DNA of 64,000 nt from Paractinoplanes ovalisporus (GTDB lineage: Bacteria > Actinomycetota > Actinomycetes > Mycobacteriales > Micromonosporaceae): NCBI RefSeq assembly GCF_016834655.1, contig NZ_JAENHP010000012.1:124001-188000 (forward strand). Reading direction: 5' to 3'. Positions within the stretch are counted from its first letter, which is position 1, and every line of letters starts with the position of its first letter. The translations under genes and the position numbers were made by a program. This document shows positions 41,392-49,902 of this stretch, piece after piece. The notes beneath the pieces were generated by a model that worked only from the letters and a program-made list of their open reading frames with translations, searched no databases and was not told where the DNA came from.

Positions 41392-41601
41392 TCAGGCGTA
41401 CGAGTCGAGGTTGACGCCCTGACGCTGACCGGGAACGGGCTTCGGCGCCTCCGGGGCGGTGGGCTCGGGGGTCTTGGCCAGCGCCGGGGTGACCGGCTCG
41501 GACTTGCCCGACTCGGCCGCGGCCTCGGCCATGCTCTTCAGGTTGGAGCGGGCGGTGTCGTAGGCGGAGGTGACCAGGGAGGAGAGCGAGTTGATCTGCA
41601 T
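41392..41601 (-). CDS. Small protein, 69 aa, with YjfB-like ending
   Basis: ATG 41601 has a strong Shine-Dalgarno GGGAGGAC immediately upstream, so the frame is very likely translated. The first 30 residues form an amphipathic helix (SLSSLVTSAYDTARSNLKSMAEAA), the middle is Pro/Thr-rich, and the end reads QGVNLDSYA. A terminal G-x-N-(V/L)-D-x-x-A pattern is found in the YjfB family of putative motility proteins. The resemblance is limited to that pattern and no flagellar genes are nearby, so this is only a hint. Confidence 0.55.
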   Translation of the reverse strand: MQINSLSSLVTSAYDTARSNLKSMAEAAAESGKSEPVTPALAKTPEPTAPEAPKPVPGQRQGVNLDSYA

Positions 41602-41642
41602 GTCCTCCCGATCGGCCGGTCCCCCGCGATCTGATGAACAAT

Positions 41643-42527
41643 TCACCGGAGCAACCGAACCGCACCCGGCGCACACGTCAAGTCGAGGTCGAGGGGGCCG
41701 AGACGTTCCCCGTCCGCGTAGGCGATGATGCCGCCGGAGCGCAGACGCACGTTCCGGGCGCGGAAGACGGTGACCCTGGGGTCGGTGATGTGGGTGCCGC
41801 GCCGCAGCCGGGGCTTGAGCCGGGCCAGCGCGGCCCGCCCGAACGGCGCCGCGATCACCACGTCGAGCAGGCCGTCGGTGGGGTCGGCGCCGGGCAGGAT
41901 CCGCATCCCGCCGCCGTAGCTGGCGCAGTTGCCCACCGCCACCAGCATGCCTTCGAAGCTGTGGTCCTCGCCGTCCAGCTCGAGCTCGTACTTCCGCGGT
42001 TTGAGCCGGGCCAGTTCCAGCAGGATCGCCAGGTCGTACCGCCGGGGCCCGCGCGGCCAGGTCATCGCGTTGGCCCGCTCGTTGACCAGCGCGTCGAAGC
42101 CGCCCGCGAGCACCGCCCCGAACCACCGCGGGGCGTCTGCGCCGACCCGGGCCAGATCGACCGGCACGTGCCGGCCCTCGGCCAGCGCGGCCGCCACCAC
42201 CCCGGCCGCGGCCAAGGGGTCGACCGGCATGCCGACGCCGGCCGCGAAGTCGTTACCCGTGCCGGCCGGGACCACCCCGAATCCCACCGGACGCTCGGCC
42301 ACCGCCTGCAACGCCCGGTGGATCGTCCCGTCGCCGCCCACGGCCACCAGAGCCGCCACGCCTTCGTCGACCGCCGCCCGGCTCGCGGCCTCGGCTTCCT
42401 CGCCGCTGTGGGCCTCCAGCAGCCGGGCCGCCGGGCCCAGCCGCTGCAGCACCTGGGAAAGCAGATCGCGGTGCCGGCCACGCCCCGCCGAGGGGTTGGC
42501 CAGCACCGCGATGTCGTCGCTCGTCAC
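41643..42527 (-). CDS. Diacylglycerol-kinase-family lipid kinase
   Basis: The 294-residue protein has the YegS/DgkB-type catalytic domain: IAVLANPSAGRGRH, VAVGGDGTIHRALQAV (GGDGT nucleotide-binding motif, near residue 63) and GVVPAGTGNDFA. The C-terminal beta-sandwich has GMRILPGADPTDGLLDVV. It phosphorylates a lipid such as diacylglycerol or a sphingoid/polyprenol analogue on the inner membrane face. GTG 42527 is preceded by TATGCT (42536-42541 on this strand), 8 nt upstream. It lies downstream of tatC. Confidence 0.87.
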   Translation of the reverse strand: MTSDDIAVLANPSAGRGRHRDLLSQVLQRLGPAARLLEAHSGEEAEAASRAAVDEGVAALVAVGGDGTIHRALQAVAERPVGFGVVPAGTGNDFAAGVGMPVDPLAAAGVVAAALAEGRHVPVDLARVGADAPRWFGAVLAGGFDALVNERANAMTWPRGPRRYDLAILLELARLKPRKYELELDGEDHSFEGMLVAVGNCASYGGGMRILPGADPTDGLLDVVIAAPFGRAALARLKPRLRRGTHITDPRVTVFRARNVRLRSGGIIAYADGERLGPLDLDLTCAPGAVRLLR

Positions 42528-42529
42528 AG

Positions 42530-42550
42530 CCGGGCAGCATAGCCGCCCGG
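42530..42550 (-). terminator. Short hairpin after tatC
   Basis: CCGGGC (42530-42535) and GCCCGG (42545-42550) form a 6-bp stem just after the tatC stop. It overlaps the -10 box of the lipid kinase gene, so any terminator role is tentative. Confidence 0.35.
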
Positions 42551-42558
42551 TCAGTGAC

Positions 42559-43521
42559 CTACGTCATGTCGTCGAAGCGTCCGTCGAGCGGGCGGGGCTT
42601 GGTGACCGGCGTGGGCGCGTCGATCGGGGTCGGAGCCTCGATCGGGTCGGACGCCCCGACCGGCACGCGCTCGTCCTCGAGCGGCGAGATCGTGTCGTCG
42701 TCGAGCCCGGCGTAGAGCTCCTGGCCGCGGCCCCGGCGTTTGTCGTTGAGCGCGGCCACACCGGTCGCGATCAGATAGAGCACGACCATGCACAGCGCCA
42801 GCAGCGTCATGCCGAACGGGCCCGGGTCGGGGGTGGCGATCGCGGCGAACGCGAACGACAGGAACACCACGATCCGCCACCAGCCCAGCAGCTTCTTCGC
42901 CGACACGACGCCGGTGAAGTTGAGCATGAGCAGGATCAACGGGAACTCGAAGGCCACGCCGAAGATCAGGATCATGTTCGTCACGAACCCGATGTATGAC
43001 GAGACCTCGAGTTTTGTGGCCTCCCCGAGGACGCCGGCCTCCATGATGAAGGCCAGGCTGTGGCCGACCACGAAATAGGCCAGGACGCCGCCGCCGATGA
43101 ACAGCGGGGCGGCGATCGCGACGAACACGTACGCCCATTTGCGCTCGTGGCGGTGCAGGCCCGGCGCGATGAACGCCCACAGCTGATAGAGCCAGACCGG
43201 GGAGCCGACGATCAGGCCGACCCACAGCGCGATCTTGAGGCGCAGGATCAGCGTGTCGGTGACGTTGAGGACGACCCAGTCGCAGTATTGCGTGCCGTCG
43301 GCGCGGGTGGCGATCGACGACGGCAGGTCACAGTAGGGCGCCTCGAGCAGGTGGAACACCCACTGCGACAGGACGAAACCGACGATCAGCCCGGCGACCA
43401 GGCCGAGCGAGGCGATGAACAGCCGGTTACGCAGCTCCCGGACATGGTCGAGCAGCGTCATGGAGCCGTCGGAGGCCTGCTGGAACTTGCTGGGCCCCTG
43501 ACGGCGAAGGGCTAGCTTCAT
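42559..43521 (-). CDS. tatC: Sec-independent protein translocase TatC
   Basis: The 320-residue membrane protein has the family's opening SMTLLDHVRELRNRL (residues about 20-34) and conserved LYQLWAFIAPGLHRHERKWAY. A central AFEFPLILLMLNFTGVVS and late AIATPDPGPFGM follow, with six transmembrane helices in order. It recognises twin-arginine signals and assembles with TatA. The C-terminal 60 residues are a hydrophilic, Pro/Asp-rich extension common in actinobacteria. It lies 9 bp after tatA. PhoD encoded nearby is a likely client. Confidence 0.95.
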   Translation of the reverse strand: MKLALRRQGPSKFQQASDGSMTLLDHVRELRNRLFIASLGLVAGLIVGFVLSQWVFHLLEAPYCDLPSSIATRADGTQYCDWVVLNVTDTLILRLKIALWVGLIVGSPVWLYQLWAFIAPGLHRHERKWAYVFVAIAAPLFIGGGVLAYFVVGHSLAFIMEAGVLGEATKLEVSSYIGFVTNMILIFGVAFEFPLILLMLNFTGVVSAKKLLGWWRIVVFLSFAFAAIATPDPGPFGMTLLALCMVVLYLIATGVAALNDKRRGRGQELYAGLDDDTISPLEDERVPVGASDPIEAPTPIDAPTPVTKPRPLDGRFDDMT

Positions 43522-43530
43522 GCCCGTGGG

Positions 43531-43866
43531 TCAGCGGTCGTTGGTGCGCTGCTGGACCGGGTCGACATAGGGCTGGGCCGGCGGCGGCTGGTAGCCCTGG
43601 GGCTGCTGGTAGCCCGGCTGCGGCGGCGGCGCCTGCTGGTATCCGCCCGGCTGCTGGATCTCACCGTTGATCGGCTGGCGCGAGTATTGCGGCTCGGCCT
43701 TCTCGGCGACGTCGTTGTTGTCGTCCACCAGGCCCTTGGTCTCGGCCTTGATGATCCGCAGCGACCGGCCGAGCGAACGGGCCGCGTCGGGCAGCCGCTT
43801 CGCGCCGAACAGCAGCACGAGGACGACCACAAAAACGATGATGTGCCATGGCTTGAGGGCGCCCAT
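43531..43866 (-). CDS. tatA: Sec-independent translocase pore protein TatA
   Basis: The 111-residue protein has the TatA plan: a single N-terminal membrane helix (IIVFVVVLVLLFGAKRLPD, with the conserved hinge FGAKRLPD near residue 20), an amphipathic helix (AARSLGRSLRIIKAETKGL) and a long Gln/Pro-rich tail. It forms the size-adapting Tat pore with TatC. ATG 43866 is used. The tail (repeated QPQGYQPPP-like) is longer than in Escherichia coli TatA, as usual for actinobacteria. It is expressed with tatC. Confidence 0.93.
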   Translation of the reverse strand: MGALKPWHIIVFVVVLVLLFGAKRLPDAARSLGRSLRIIKAETKGLVDDNNDVAEKAEPQYSRQPINGEIQQPGGYQQAPPPQPGYQQPQGYQPPPAQPYVDPVQQRTNDR

Positions 43867-44002
43867 GGGTGAACTCCAGTCGGTCGGATCAGGTGTGCGG
43901 GGTCCATCGTACGTGTCAAATCTGGTGATGCGGACCACGGACCCTTGTGGGTTTGCCACCATCCCCGCAAATCCTTGGACAACGGGGAAGGAACGCCGCA
44001 GG

Positions 44003-44254
44003 TTACCCCTTCTTCTCCGCCGGCGACAGGGCCGCCACGTGCTCGGAGGCCAGCTCGGCCCGCTGCTGCACTTCGAGCAGCGTCTCCTGCATCTCGGCCA
44101 CGGACCGCTGCAGTCGGGCCGCCTCGGTCTGGCGCGTCTGCAGGCGCCGGGCGGCGCGGTCGAGCCGGCCCAGGCGGCCGAACAGGCGCGCTCCCACCAC
44201 CGCCAGGATGATCACAGCGACGACGACCACGGCGATCCAGATCCACATCAGCAC
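44003..44254 (-). CDS. Small membrane-anchored coiled-coil protein
   Basis: The 83-residue protein consists of one N-terminal transmembrane helix (WIWIAVVVVAVIILAVVGARLFG) and a coiled coil (DRAARRLQTRQTEAARLQRSVAEMQETLLEVQQRAE), the rest being cytoplasmic. GTG 44254 is preferred: TAGGGT (44261-44266 on this strand, overlapping the pafC stop) ends 6 nt upstream; an ATG two codons later is possible. Position between pafC and tatA suggests a conserved neighbourhood protein, but I know no function. Confidence 0.65.
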   Translation of the reverse strand: MLMWIWIAVVVVAVIILAVVGARLFGRLGRLDRAARRLQTRQTEAARLQRSVAEMQETLLEVQQRAELASEHVAALSPAEKKG

Positions 44255-44263
44255 CGGGCCACC

Positions 44264-45226
44264 CTACCGGCCGGGGGTGCTGTACTGGTCGAGCGCGGCC
44301 GTGGCCTGCTCGCGGATGCGGGCCAGCAGCTCGGGCGGGCCGAGCACGGTGACGTCGGGGCCCAAGCCGAGCAGCAGGCGCTGGGCCCAGCCCAGGTCGG
44401 TGACCCGCATGGTCACGATCCACTCGTCGCCGCTCTCGCGCCGCACGTCCTCGACCGGGTAGTACTCGGTGATCCAGCGGCTGCCCCGGCCCACCCGCAG
44501 GGTGACGAGCTGCAGGTCGGGGGTGGGGTGGAAGACGCCGTCGGAGACGTCGTGGGGCACCGCCTCGGCCGGCGGCCGGGACGGCTCGTCGAGTTCGGTG
44601 AAGTCGTCGATCCGGTCGATGCGGAACAGGCGGGTGGCTTCGGCCCGGCGGCACCAGGCCTCCAGGTAGGCCTTGCCGCCCACCATCAGCACCCGCATCG
44701 GGTCGACCACGCGGTCGGTGGTCTCGTCGCGGGCGGCCGTGTAATAGGTCATCCGCAGCGCGTGGCCGCTGCCGACCGCGGCCCGCACCTTGTCGACGCG
44801 CTTGGAGTTGGCCGGCAGCCGCACCGCGACCGGGGCCCCGGCCAGGTCGCCGGCCGCGTTCTCGATCTTGGCGAGGGCCCGCTCGATGACGTCGCGGTTG
44901 CCGGTGCCGGGGGTCTCGGCCAGCATCCGCAGCGCCACGACCAGGGCCAGGGCCTCGTCCTGGGTGAGGCGCAGCGGGCGGTCGATGCCGGCGTCGTGGC
45001 TGATCGTGACCCGGTCGCCGTCGAGCGCCATGTCGATCAGGTCGCCCGGGCCGTAGCCGGGCAGGCCGCAGACCCAGAGCAGTTCGAGGTCCTCGCGCAG
45101 CTGGCGTTCGCTCACGCCGAGGTCGGCCGCGGCCTCGGCGACCAGGATGCCGGGGCGGGCCAGCAGGTAGGGGACGAGATTGAGGAGGCGTCCGAGACGG
45201 TCCGCGCTCTGCCGGGGCCCGGTCAT
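44264..45226 (-). CDS. pafC: PafC, WYL-domain transcriptional regulator
   Basis: The 320-residue protein has an N-terminal winged helix (DRLGRLLNLVPYLLARPGILVAEAAADLGVS), a WYL domain (LRMTYYTAARDETTDRVVDPMRV..YLEAWCRRAEATRLFRIDRI) and a C-terminal WCX extension. PafB and PafC act together; in mycobacteria the heterodimer activates LexA-independent DNA-damage genes. The start overlaps the pafB stop by four bases (ATGA). The WYL domain may sense a nucleic-acid-derived ligand. Confidence 0.92.
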   Translation of the reverse strand: MTGPRQSADRLGRLLNLVPYLLARPGILVAEAAADLGVSERQLREDLELLWVCGLPGYGPGDLIDMALDGDRVTISHDAGIDRPLRLTQDEALALVVALRMLAETPGTGNRDVIERALAKIENAAGDLAGAPVAVRLPANSKRVDKVRAAVGSGHALRMTYYTAARDETTDRVVDPMRVLMVGGKAYLEAWCRRAEATRLFRIDRIDDFTELDEPSRPPAEAVPHDVSDGVFHPTPDLQLVTLRVGRGSRWITEYYPVEDVRRESGDEWIVTMRVTDLGWAQRLLLGLGPDVTVLGPPELLARIREQATAALDQYSTPGR

Positions 45227-46206
45227 GCGGCTGCCACCTCGTGCCGGGTGACGACCTCTTTGAGCAGCTGAATGACGGCGTCACGGACCTCGGGCGGCCC
45301 GTCGGCGCGCACGTCGGGCCCGTAGCCGACGATCGTCGAGGCCAGGCGTTCGGCGTCCGAGTACGGGATGGTCAGCCGGTCGCCCTCGGGCCCGGGCCGC
45401 GACCCGACGGCCCAGCGACGCAAACCGGCCGCCTTGCCGGGGCGCACGGTCACGGTGGCCCGGCCGGTGTGCGCGACCGGCCCCGACCACTGGGCGACGT
45501 GGCTGATCAGGTCTTCGTTCTCGGGCGGGCTGAACGCGCCCGGACGGCCCAGCGGCTTGACCGCGCCGACGATGCGCGACAGCCGGAAGCAGCGGGTGGC
45601 GGCCCGGTCGCGGTCGTGGCCCACCACATACCAGCGGCCCTGCCAGCAGACCACGCCCCACGGCTCCAGCTTGCGGACCGCCGGGTCGTCGACCTCGGGC
45701 ACGCGGTAGCTGAACGAGACCGCCCGGCGGTCGCGGGCGGCGCTGGTGAGCGGGCCGAACGCCGGGTCGACGGTGACGACCGGCTCGACCCCGAGGGTGG
45801 CCTGCGGGTCGACCTCGACCCCGGCCGCGCGCAGCTTGGCCAGGCCGGAGGAGGCGGCCGCGGCCAGACCGGCGTGCTGCCAGAGGCGGGCCGCGATGCC
45901 GACGGCGGCGGCCTCGTCGGGTTCGAGCAGGATGTCGGGCAGGGCGTATTCGCGGTGGGCGATGCGGTAGCCCGGTTCCTGGTCGAAGACGCTGGCCGTG
46001 CCGGTCTCGAGCGGGACCCCGAGTTCGCGCAGCTCGGCCTTGTCGCGTTCGAACTTGCGCTGGAACGCTTCGTGGTCGCGCGGGTCTTCCGGGTCGTGCT
46101 CGTAGCCGGGGACGGTCGCGGCGATCTGCGCGGCGGTCAGGAACCGCCGCGTGGAAAGCAGGCAGATTACCAAATTCACCAGGCGCTCGGTGCGGGTCCG
46201 CGACAC
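45223..46206 (-). CDS. pafB: PafB, WYL-domain transcriptional regulator
   Basis: The 327-residue protein shows TRTERLVNLVICLLSTRRFLTAAQIAATVPGY as HTH, then FQRKFERDKAELRELGVPLETG. A WYL domain follows (AVSFSYRVPEVDDPAVRKLEPWGVVCWQGRWYVVGHDRDR) and a WCX end. It pairs with PafC. GTG 46206 is selected because TAGCGT (46215-46220 on this strand) ends 8 nt upstream; longer in-frame starts lack support. In mycobacteria pafBC sits beside pafA; here it is about 9 kb from pafA but next to tatA and helY. Confidence 0.92.
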   Translation of the reverse strand: MSRTRTERLVNLVICLLSTRRFLTAAQIAATVPGYEHDPEDPRDHEAFQRKFERDKAELRELGVPLETGTASVFDQEPGYRIAHREYALPDILLEPDEAAAVGIAARLWQHAGLAAAASSGLAKLRAAGVEVDPQATLGVEPVVTVDPAFGPLTSAARDRRAVSFSYRVPEVDDPAVRKLEPWGVVCWQGRWYVVGHDRDRAATRCFRLSRIVGAVKPLGRPGAFSPPENEDLISHVAQWSGPVAHTGRATVTVRPGKAAGLRRWAVGSRPGPEGDRLTIPYSDAERLASTIVGYGPDVRADGPPEVRDAVIQLLKEVVTRHEVAAA

Positions 46207-46214
46207 GATTGGCA

Positions 46215-46220
46215 ACGCTA
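46215..46220 (-). promoter_or_regulatory. -10 box TAGCGT of the probable leaderless pafBC promoter
   Basis: TAGCGT ends 8 nt before the pafB GTG, with no Shine-Dalgarno sequence between. Confidence 0.45.
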
Positions 46221-46298
46221 GCAGGGTGGACGCGACAGTGACGTACGCGCTACACCCGGACGGTTTCCGGCGGCCGCGCAGCGGAAAGGTAGGCCCGG

Positions 46299-47342
46299 GT
46301 GACCACCGCAGAGACACCGGACGAGCAGCTACCGGTCGGTCTGGCCGGCGCCGAGCCGCTCAGCCCATCCGATTCGCCGCAAGAGTCCGAAGGTTCGCAG
46401 AACGAGAGTGTCGGCACCGTCGTGATCGCGGGCCTGGCCAACCTGGCGATCGCCGTCGCCAAGCTGTTCGCCGGTCTGGTCTCCGGCTCGGCCGCCATGG
46501 TGTCCGAGTCGGCCCACTCGCTGGCCGACACAGTCACCGAGGTCTTCCTCTTCGTGGCGCTGCGCCGCGGCGTGCGGCCGGCCGACGAGGAACACCCGTT
46601 CGGGTACGGCAAGGAGAGCTTCGTCTGGGCGTTCATCGCCGCCGTGTTCACCTTCGTCGGCGGCGCCGGGTTCTCGATCTACCACGGCATCGAGACGATC
46701 GTCCACGGCGAGGAGATGGGCGCGTTCGTATGGTCGTACGTCGTCCTGGCCGTGTCGTTCGTGGCCGAGGGCACGTCGTTCCTGCGGGCCCGGCGTCAGG
46801 TCGCGGGCGCGTCGCGGCGCTGGGGTGTCAGCCCGTCGCGGTTCCTGCGGCTCACCCCCGACACCACGGTCAAGGCCGTCTATTTCGAGGACTCGGCCGC
46901 CCTGGTCGGCTTGGTCCTGGCCGGGGCCGGTCTCGCGCTGACCGAGCTGACCGGCAACGCCGTCTGGGACGGGGTCGCCTCGATCGCCATCGGCGTGCTG
47001 CTGTTCCTGGTGGCCGCGATCCTCGCCCGCACCAACGCGTCGCTGCTGGTCGGCCGGGCGGTGCCGCGCCGCGTGCACAACCAGATCGCCGCCGACCTGG
47101 CCTCGATCCCGATCGTGGACGCCGTGCCGACGCTGCTGACCATGCAGCTCGGCCCGGGTGACGTGCTGGTCGCGGCCAAGGTCGACTTCCGTGACGACGT
47201 CACCGGCGGCGAGATCGAGGCCGCCTCCGACGAGGCCGAGCGCCGGTTGCGGGCCCGCTTCCCCGGCATCCGGTACGTCTTCCTCGACCCCACCCGCGGC
47301 ACGGCGGGCCGCAACCACGTCGACGGCGGGGTCGACCTATAG
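46299..47342 (+). CDS. Cation diffusion facilitator (zinc/cation efflux) family transporter
   Basis: The 347-residue protein has the CDF plan: helix 2 with SESAHSLADTVTE (His-x3-Asp metal site), AALRRGVRPADEEHPFGYGKE-like loop, helix 5 with FEDSAALVGLV, and a C-terminal cytoplasmic domain (DVLVAAKVDFRDDVTGGEIEAASDEAERRL). It exchanges Zn, Mn or other divalent cations for protons. The helix-5 site reads Glu-Asp-x3 rather than His-Asp-x3-Asp, so metal preference may differ from classical zinc exporters. GTG 46299 is used; it is divergent from pafB. Confidence 0.85.
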   Translation: MTTAETPDEQLPVGLAGAEPLSPSDSPQESEGSQNESVGTVVIAGLANLAIAVAKLFAGLVSGSAAMVSESAHSLADTVTEVFLFVALRRGVRPADEEHPFGYGKESFVWAFIAAVFTFVGGAGFSIYHGIETIVHGEEMGAFVWSYVVLAVSFVAEGTSFLRARRQVAGASRRWGVSPSRFLRLTPDTTVKAVYFEDSAALVGLVLAGAGLALTELTGNAVWDGVASIAIGVLLFLVAAILARTNASLLVGRAVPRRVHNQIAADLASIPIVDAVPTLLTMQLGPGDVLVAAKVDFRDDVTGGEIEAASDEAERRLRARFPGIRYVFLDPTRGTAGRNHVDGGVDL

Positions 47343-47353
47343 GGTTGGCGGCC

Positions 47354-48433
47354 ATGGTGCGGTGGCGGTCGGGGACGGTCCAGGCGGTTCGGAAGCGGTG
47401 GCACGGCGCGGTCGAGCTCGACGTGGTCACCGGCGAAGGTCCGCTGCGGGCGCTGGCCTACCCCGCTCTGGTCGGCGAGCCCGAGCCCGGCGACCGGGTG
47501 CTGCTCAACGTCGGCGCGCTGGTCATGGGTCTCGGCACGGGCGGATACGCGCTGGTGGTCGCGCTGCCCGACCGGCTGCCGCCCGACCCGGTGGACGACG
47601 GCACCACCCGCGACTCGGGTCACCTGGTCAAGGCCCGCTACACGCCGCTGCAGGTCATCCGGCTCGGCGTCGACGAGGAGGCCTCCCCGCACCGCGAGGT
47701 GATGGCCGCCGCCGAGTCGCTTGACGGCATGCCGGTGGTGCTGGCCGACCTGCACTCCGCGCTTCCAGCCATCCTCGCCGGCGTCCACGATTCCCGTCCG
47801 GAGGCCCGGGTCGCGTACGTCATGACCGACGGCGGAGCGCTTCCCGCGTGGTTCTCGCGCACCCTCGACGGGCTGCGCCCCCACCTCGCGGGCACGATCA
47901 CGACCGGTCAGGCGTACGGGGGTGATCTGGAGGCCGGCACCGTGCACACCGGCCTGCTCGCGGCGCGCCACGTGCTGCGGGCCGACGTCACAATCGTCAC
48001 GCAGGGGCCGGGCAACCTGGGCACCGGCACGACCTGGGGGTTCTCCGGGGTCGCGCTGGGCGAGGCGGTCAACGCGACCGGCGTGCTGGGCGGCCGGCCG
48101 GTCGGCTCGCTGCGGATCTCCACCGGCGACGGGCGGCCCCGGCACCGGGGCGTGTCGCATCACAGCCTCACCGCGTACGGGAAAGTGGCCCTGACCCCGG
48201 CCGACCTGCCGGTGCCGGACGGCCTCGACCCGCTCCTGGCCGCCGAGATCGACACCGCGCTCGCGCCGCTGGCCGTGCGCCACCGCCTGCCTCGCGTCCG
48301 CACCGACGGGCTGGACGCCGCGCTGCGGGCGAGCCCGGTGCCGCTGTCGACCATGGGCCGCAAGCTCGACGAGGACTACGCCTACTTCGTCGCCGCCGCG
48401 GTGGCCGGCCGGTTCGCGGCGTCGCTGACCTGA
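47354..48433 (+). CDS. DUF3866-family protein
   Basis: The 359-residue protein begins RWRSGTVQAVRKRWHGAVEL and contains KARYTPLQVIRLGVDEE, ADVTIVTQGPGNLGTGTTWGFSGVALGEA and GVSHHSLTAYGKVAL, segments typical of DUF3866, a conserved actinobacterial and bacillar protein. A Rossmann-like central sheet is suggested. The function is unknown. ATG 47354 is preferred because TAGGGT (47340-47345) ends 8 nt upstream. The 3' end overlaps the convergent cyclase gene by 52 bp. Confidence 0.8.
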   Translation: MVRWRSGTVQAVRKRWHGAVELDVVTGEGPLRALAYPALVGEPEPGDRVLLNVGALVMGLGTGGYALVVALPDRLPPDPVDDGTTRDSGHLVKARYTPLQVIRLGVDEEASPHREVMAAAESLDGMPVVLADLHSALPAILAGVHDSRPEARVAYVMTDGGALPAWFSRTLDGLRPHLAGTITTGQAYGGDLEAGTVHTGLLAARHVLRADVTIVTQGPGNLGTGTTWGFSGVALGEAVNATGVLGGRPVGSLRISTGDGRPRHRGVSHHSLTAYGKVALTPADLPVPDGLDPLLAAEIDTALAPLAVRHRLPRVRTDGLDAALRASPVPLSTMGRKLDEDYAYFVAAAVAGRFAASLT

Positions 48434-49842
48434 CTCCGGCCGTTCGACTTGGCCCGGTAGAGCGCGGCGTCGGCCCGCTCGAGCAGTTCCTCCGACGTCT
48501 CCACGCCGTCCCACACCGCCAGCCCGGCCGAGAACGTCTGGCCCAGCGGGGTCGCCCGGAGGGCCCGTTCCAGCACGTCGCGAGCCTCGGCGGCGTCCGC
48601 TCCGGGCAGCAGCGCGACGAATTCCTCGCCGCCCCAGCGCGCCAGGGTGTCCACGGCGCGCAGGTTGCCGTGCCAGGCCGCGGAGGCCGACTTGAGCAGC
48701 CGGTCGCCGGCCGGGTGGCCGTACGTGTCGTTGAAGTGCTTGAAGTGGTCGAGGTCGAGCAGCGCCACGCTGACCGGGCGGCCGTCGCGGCGGGCGTTCT
48801 CCAGGGCGCGGGGAAGCTCGTCGTTCCAGGCCCGCCGGTTGGGCAGCCCGGTCAGGTCGTCCTGCCGGGACAGCTCGCGCACCTGCTGGGCCTGCCGCTC
48901 GACCTCGCGCACCAGCTGCGCCATCCGCGTGACGACCAGCAGGAACAGCGCCGCCGAGCCGACCACGATGGCCATGCCGTTGTGCACCTCACCGTGGACG
49001 ACCTGCACGGCCAGCAGGGCCGGGGCGATCAGTGAGGCGGCGGTCAGGAGCACCAGGTGCGCGCGGCCCAGCCGGGCCACGTCGGTGCCGGCCGGTGCGC
49101 CCAGCGACCGCACGTCGCGGTGCAGCGCGCCCACGCCGAACAACGTGAACGCGACCAGGAAGATCGACTCGATGGCCCGGTTGAGCCAGAGGATGTCCTC
49201 GACCGGGTAGCCCTGGTCGATCAGGTTGCCCATCACGACCCAGACCGTGTCGCCGATCAGGAACGCGGCCAGCGAGCCGGTGACCCACCAGAACGGGGCG
49301 CCGCGCCGGCCCCCGCCGCGCAGCAGCCGGGTCATCATGGCGATCATGACCAGGTCACCGATCGGGTAGGCGACCTGTGTCGCCTCGCCCAGCATGGTCA
49401 TGTGGCCGCCCTCGGCCGACGGCGCGATCACGTAGACCCAGGCCAGCAGCCCGAAGCCGGTGGTGATGGTGGTGGCGTCGACCATGGCGGTCCAGTTGCG
49501 CCCGGTCTCGCGGCGCCGGATCAGCACGGCGATGCCGAGCGCGCAGAACGGGTAGAGCAGCAGGAAGAACGGGTCGGCCAGGGTGGGGATGTCGGACCAG
49601 CCCAGCACCTCGTCGGAGTACACGGAAACGCCGATGCCGGTGACGTTGGCGGCGATCCCGGCCGCGAACAGCCACCAGGGCAGGCGCTCACGGCGGGGCA
49701 GCCGGCGCGCGCCGATCAGGATCGCGGCGGCACCGGCGTACCCGATGCCCATCTGCCATCCGGCGGTCCACCAGGCGTTGTCGGGCAACAGCTGGTAGAC
49801 GGCGATGGCCAGTGCGGCGGCCACCGCGAACACCTTCGACAT
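48382..49842 (-). CDS. Membrane-bound diguanylate cyclase (GGDEF)
   Basis: The 486-residue protein has about nine hydrophobic helices in the first 310 residues, then a coiled linker (MAQLVREVERQAQQVRELSRQ) and a GGDEF domain. This includes DLTGLPNRRAW, VSVALLDLDHFKHFNDTYGH and an intact catalytic RWGGEEF near residue 410. It should make cyclic di-GMP from GTP in response to an unknown membrane signal. No inhibitory RxxD site is seen five residues before GGEEF (DTLA), so product inhibition at that site is unlikely. No EAL domain is present. Confidence 0.9.
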   Translation of the reverse strand: MSKVFAVAAALAIAVYQLLPDNAWWTAGWQMGIGYAGAAAILIGARRLPRRERLPWWLFAAGIAANVTGIGVSVYSDEVLGWSDIPTLADPFFLLLYPFCALGIAVLIRRRETGRNWTAMVDATTITTGFGLLAWVYVIAPSAEGGHMTMLGEATQVAYPIGDLVMIAMMTRLLRGGGRRGAPFWWVTGSLAAFLIGDTVWVVMGNLIDQGYPVEDILWLNRAIESIFLVAFTLFGVGALHRDVRSLGAPAGTDVARLGRAHLVLLTAASLIAPALLAVQVVHGEVHNGMAIVVGSAALFLLVVTRMAQLVREVERQAQQVRELSRQDDLTGLPNRRAWNDELPRALENARRDGRPVSVALLDLDHFKHFNDTYGHPAGDRLLKSASAAWHGNLRAVDTLARWGGEEFVALLPGADAAEARDVLERALRATPLGQTFSAGLAVWDGVETSEELLERADAALYRAKSNGRSQVSDAANRPATAAATK

Positions 49843-49902
49843 TCCACCAAGGAGACCTCTCCCCGGTTGTCGTTCGGATCGCGCCGGGTTGCGAAGCGGT
49901 TG

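Noticed and set aside
43867..44002. TTGACA-like -35 box upstream of tatA
   Set aside because: A TTGACA is visible on the minus strand but no acceptable -10 sits at 16-18 bp spacing, so I do not call a promoter.
44264..46206. pafBC next to tatA as a novel regulatory link
   Set aside because: Proximity of pafBC, tatA/tatC and helY is a common actinobacterial gene order, so it carries little new information.
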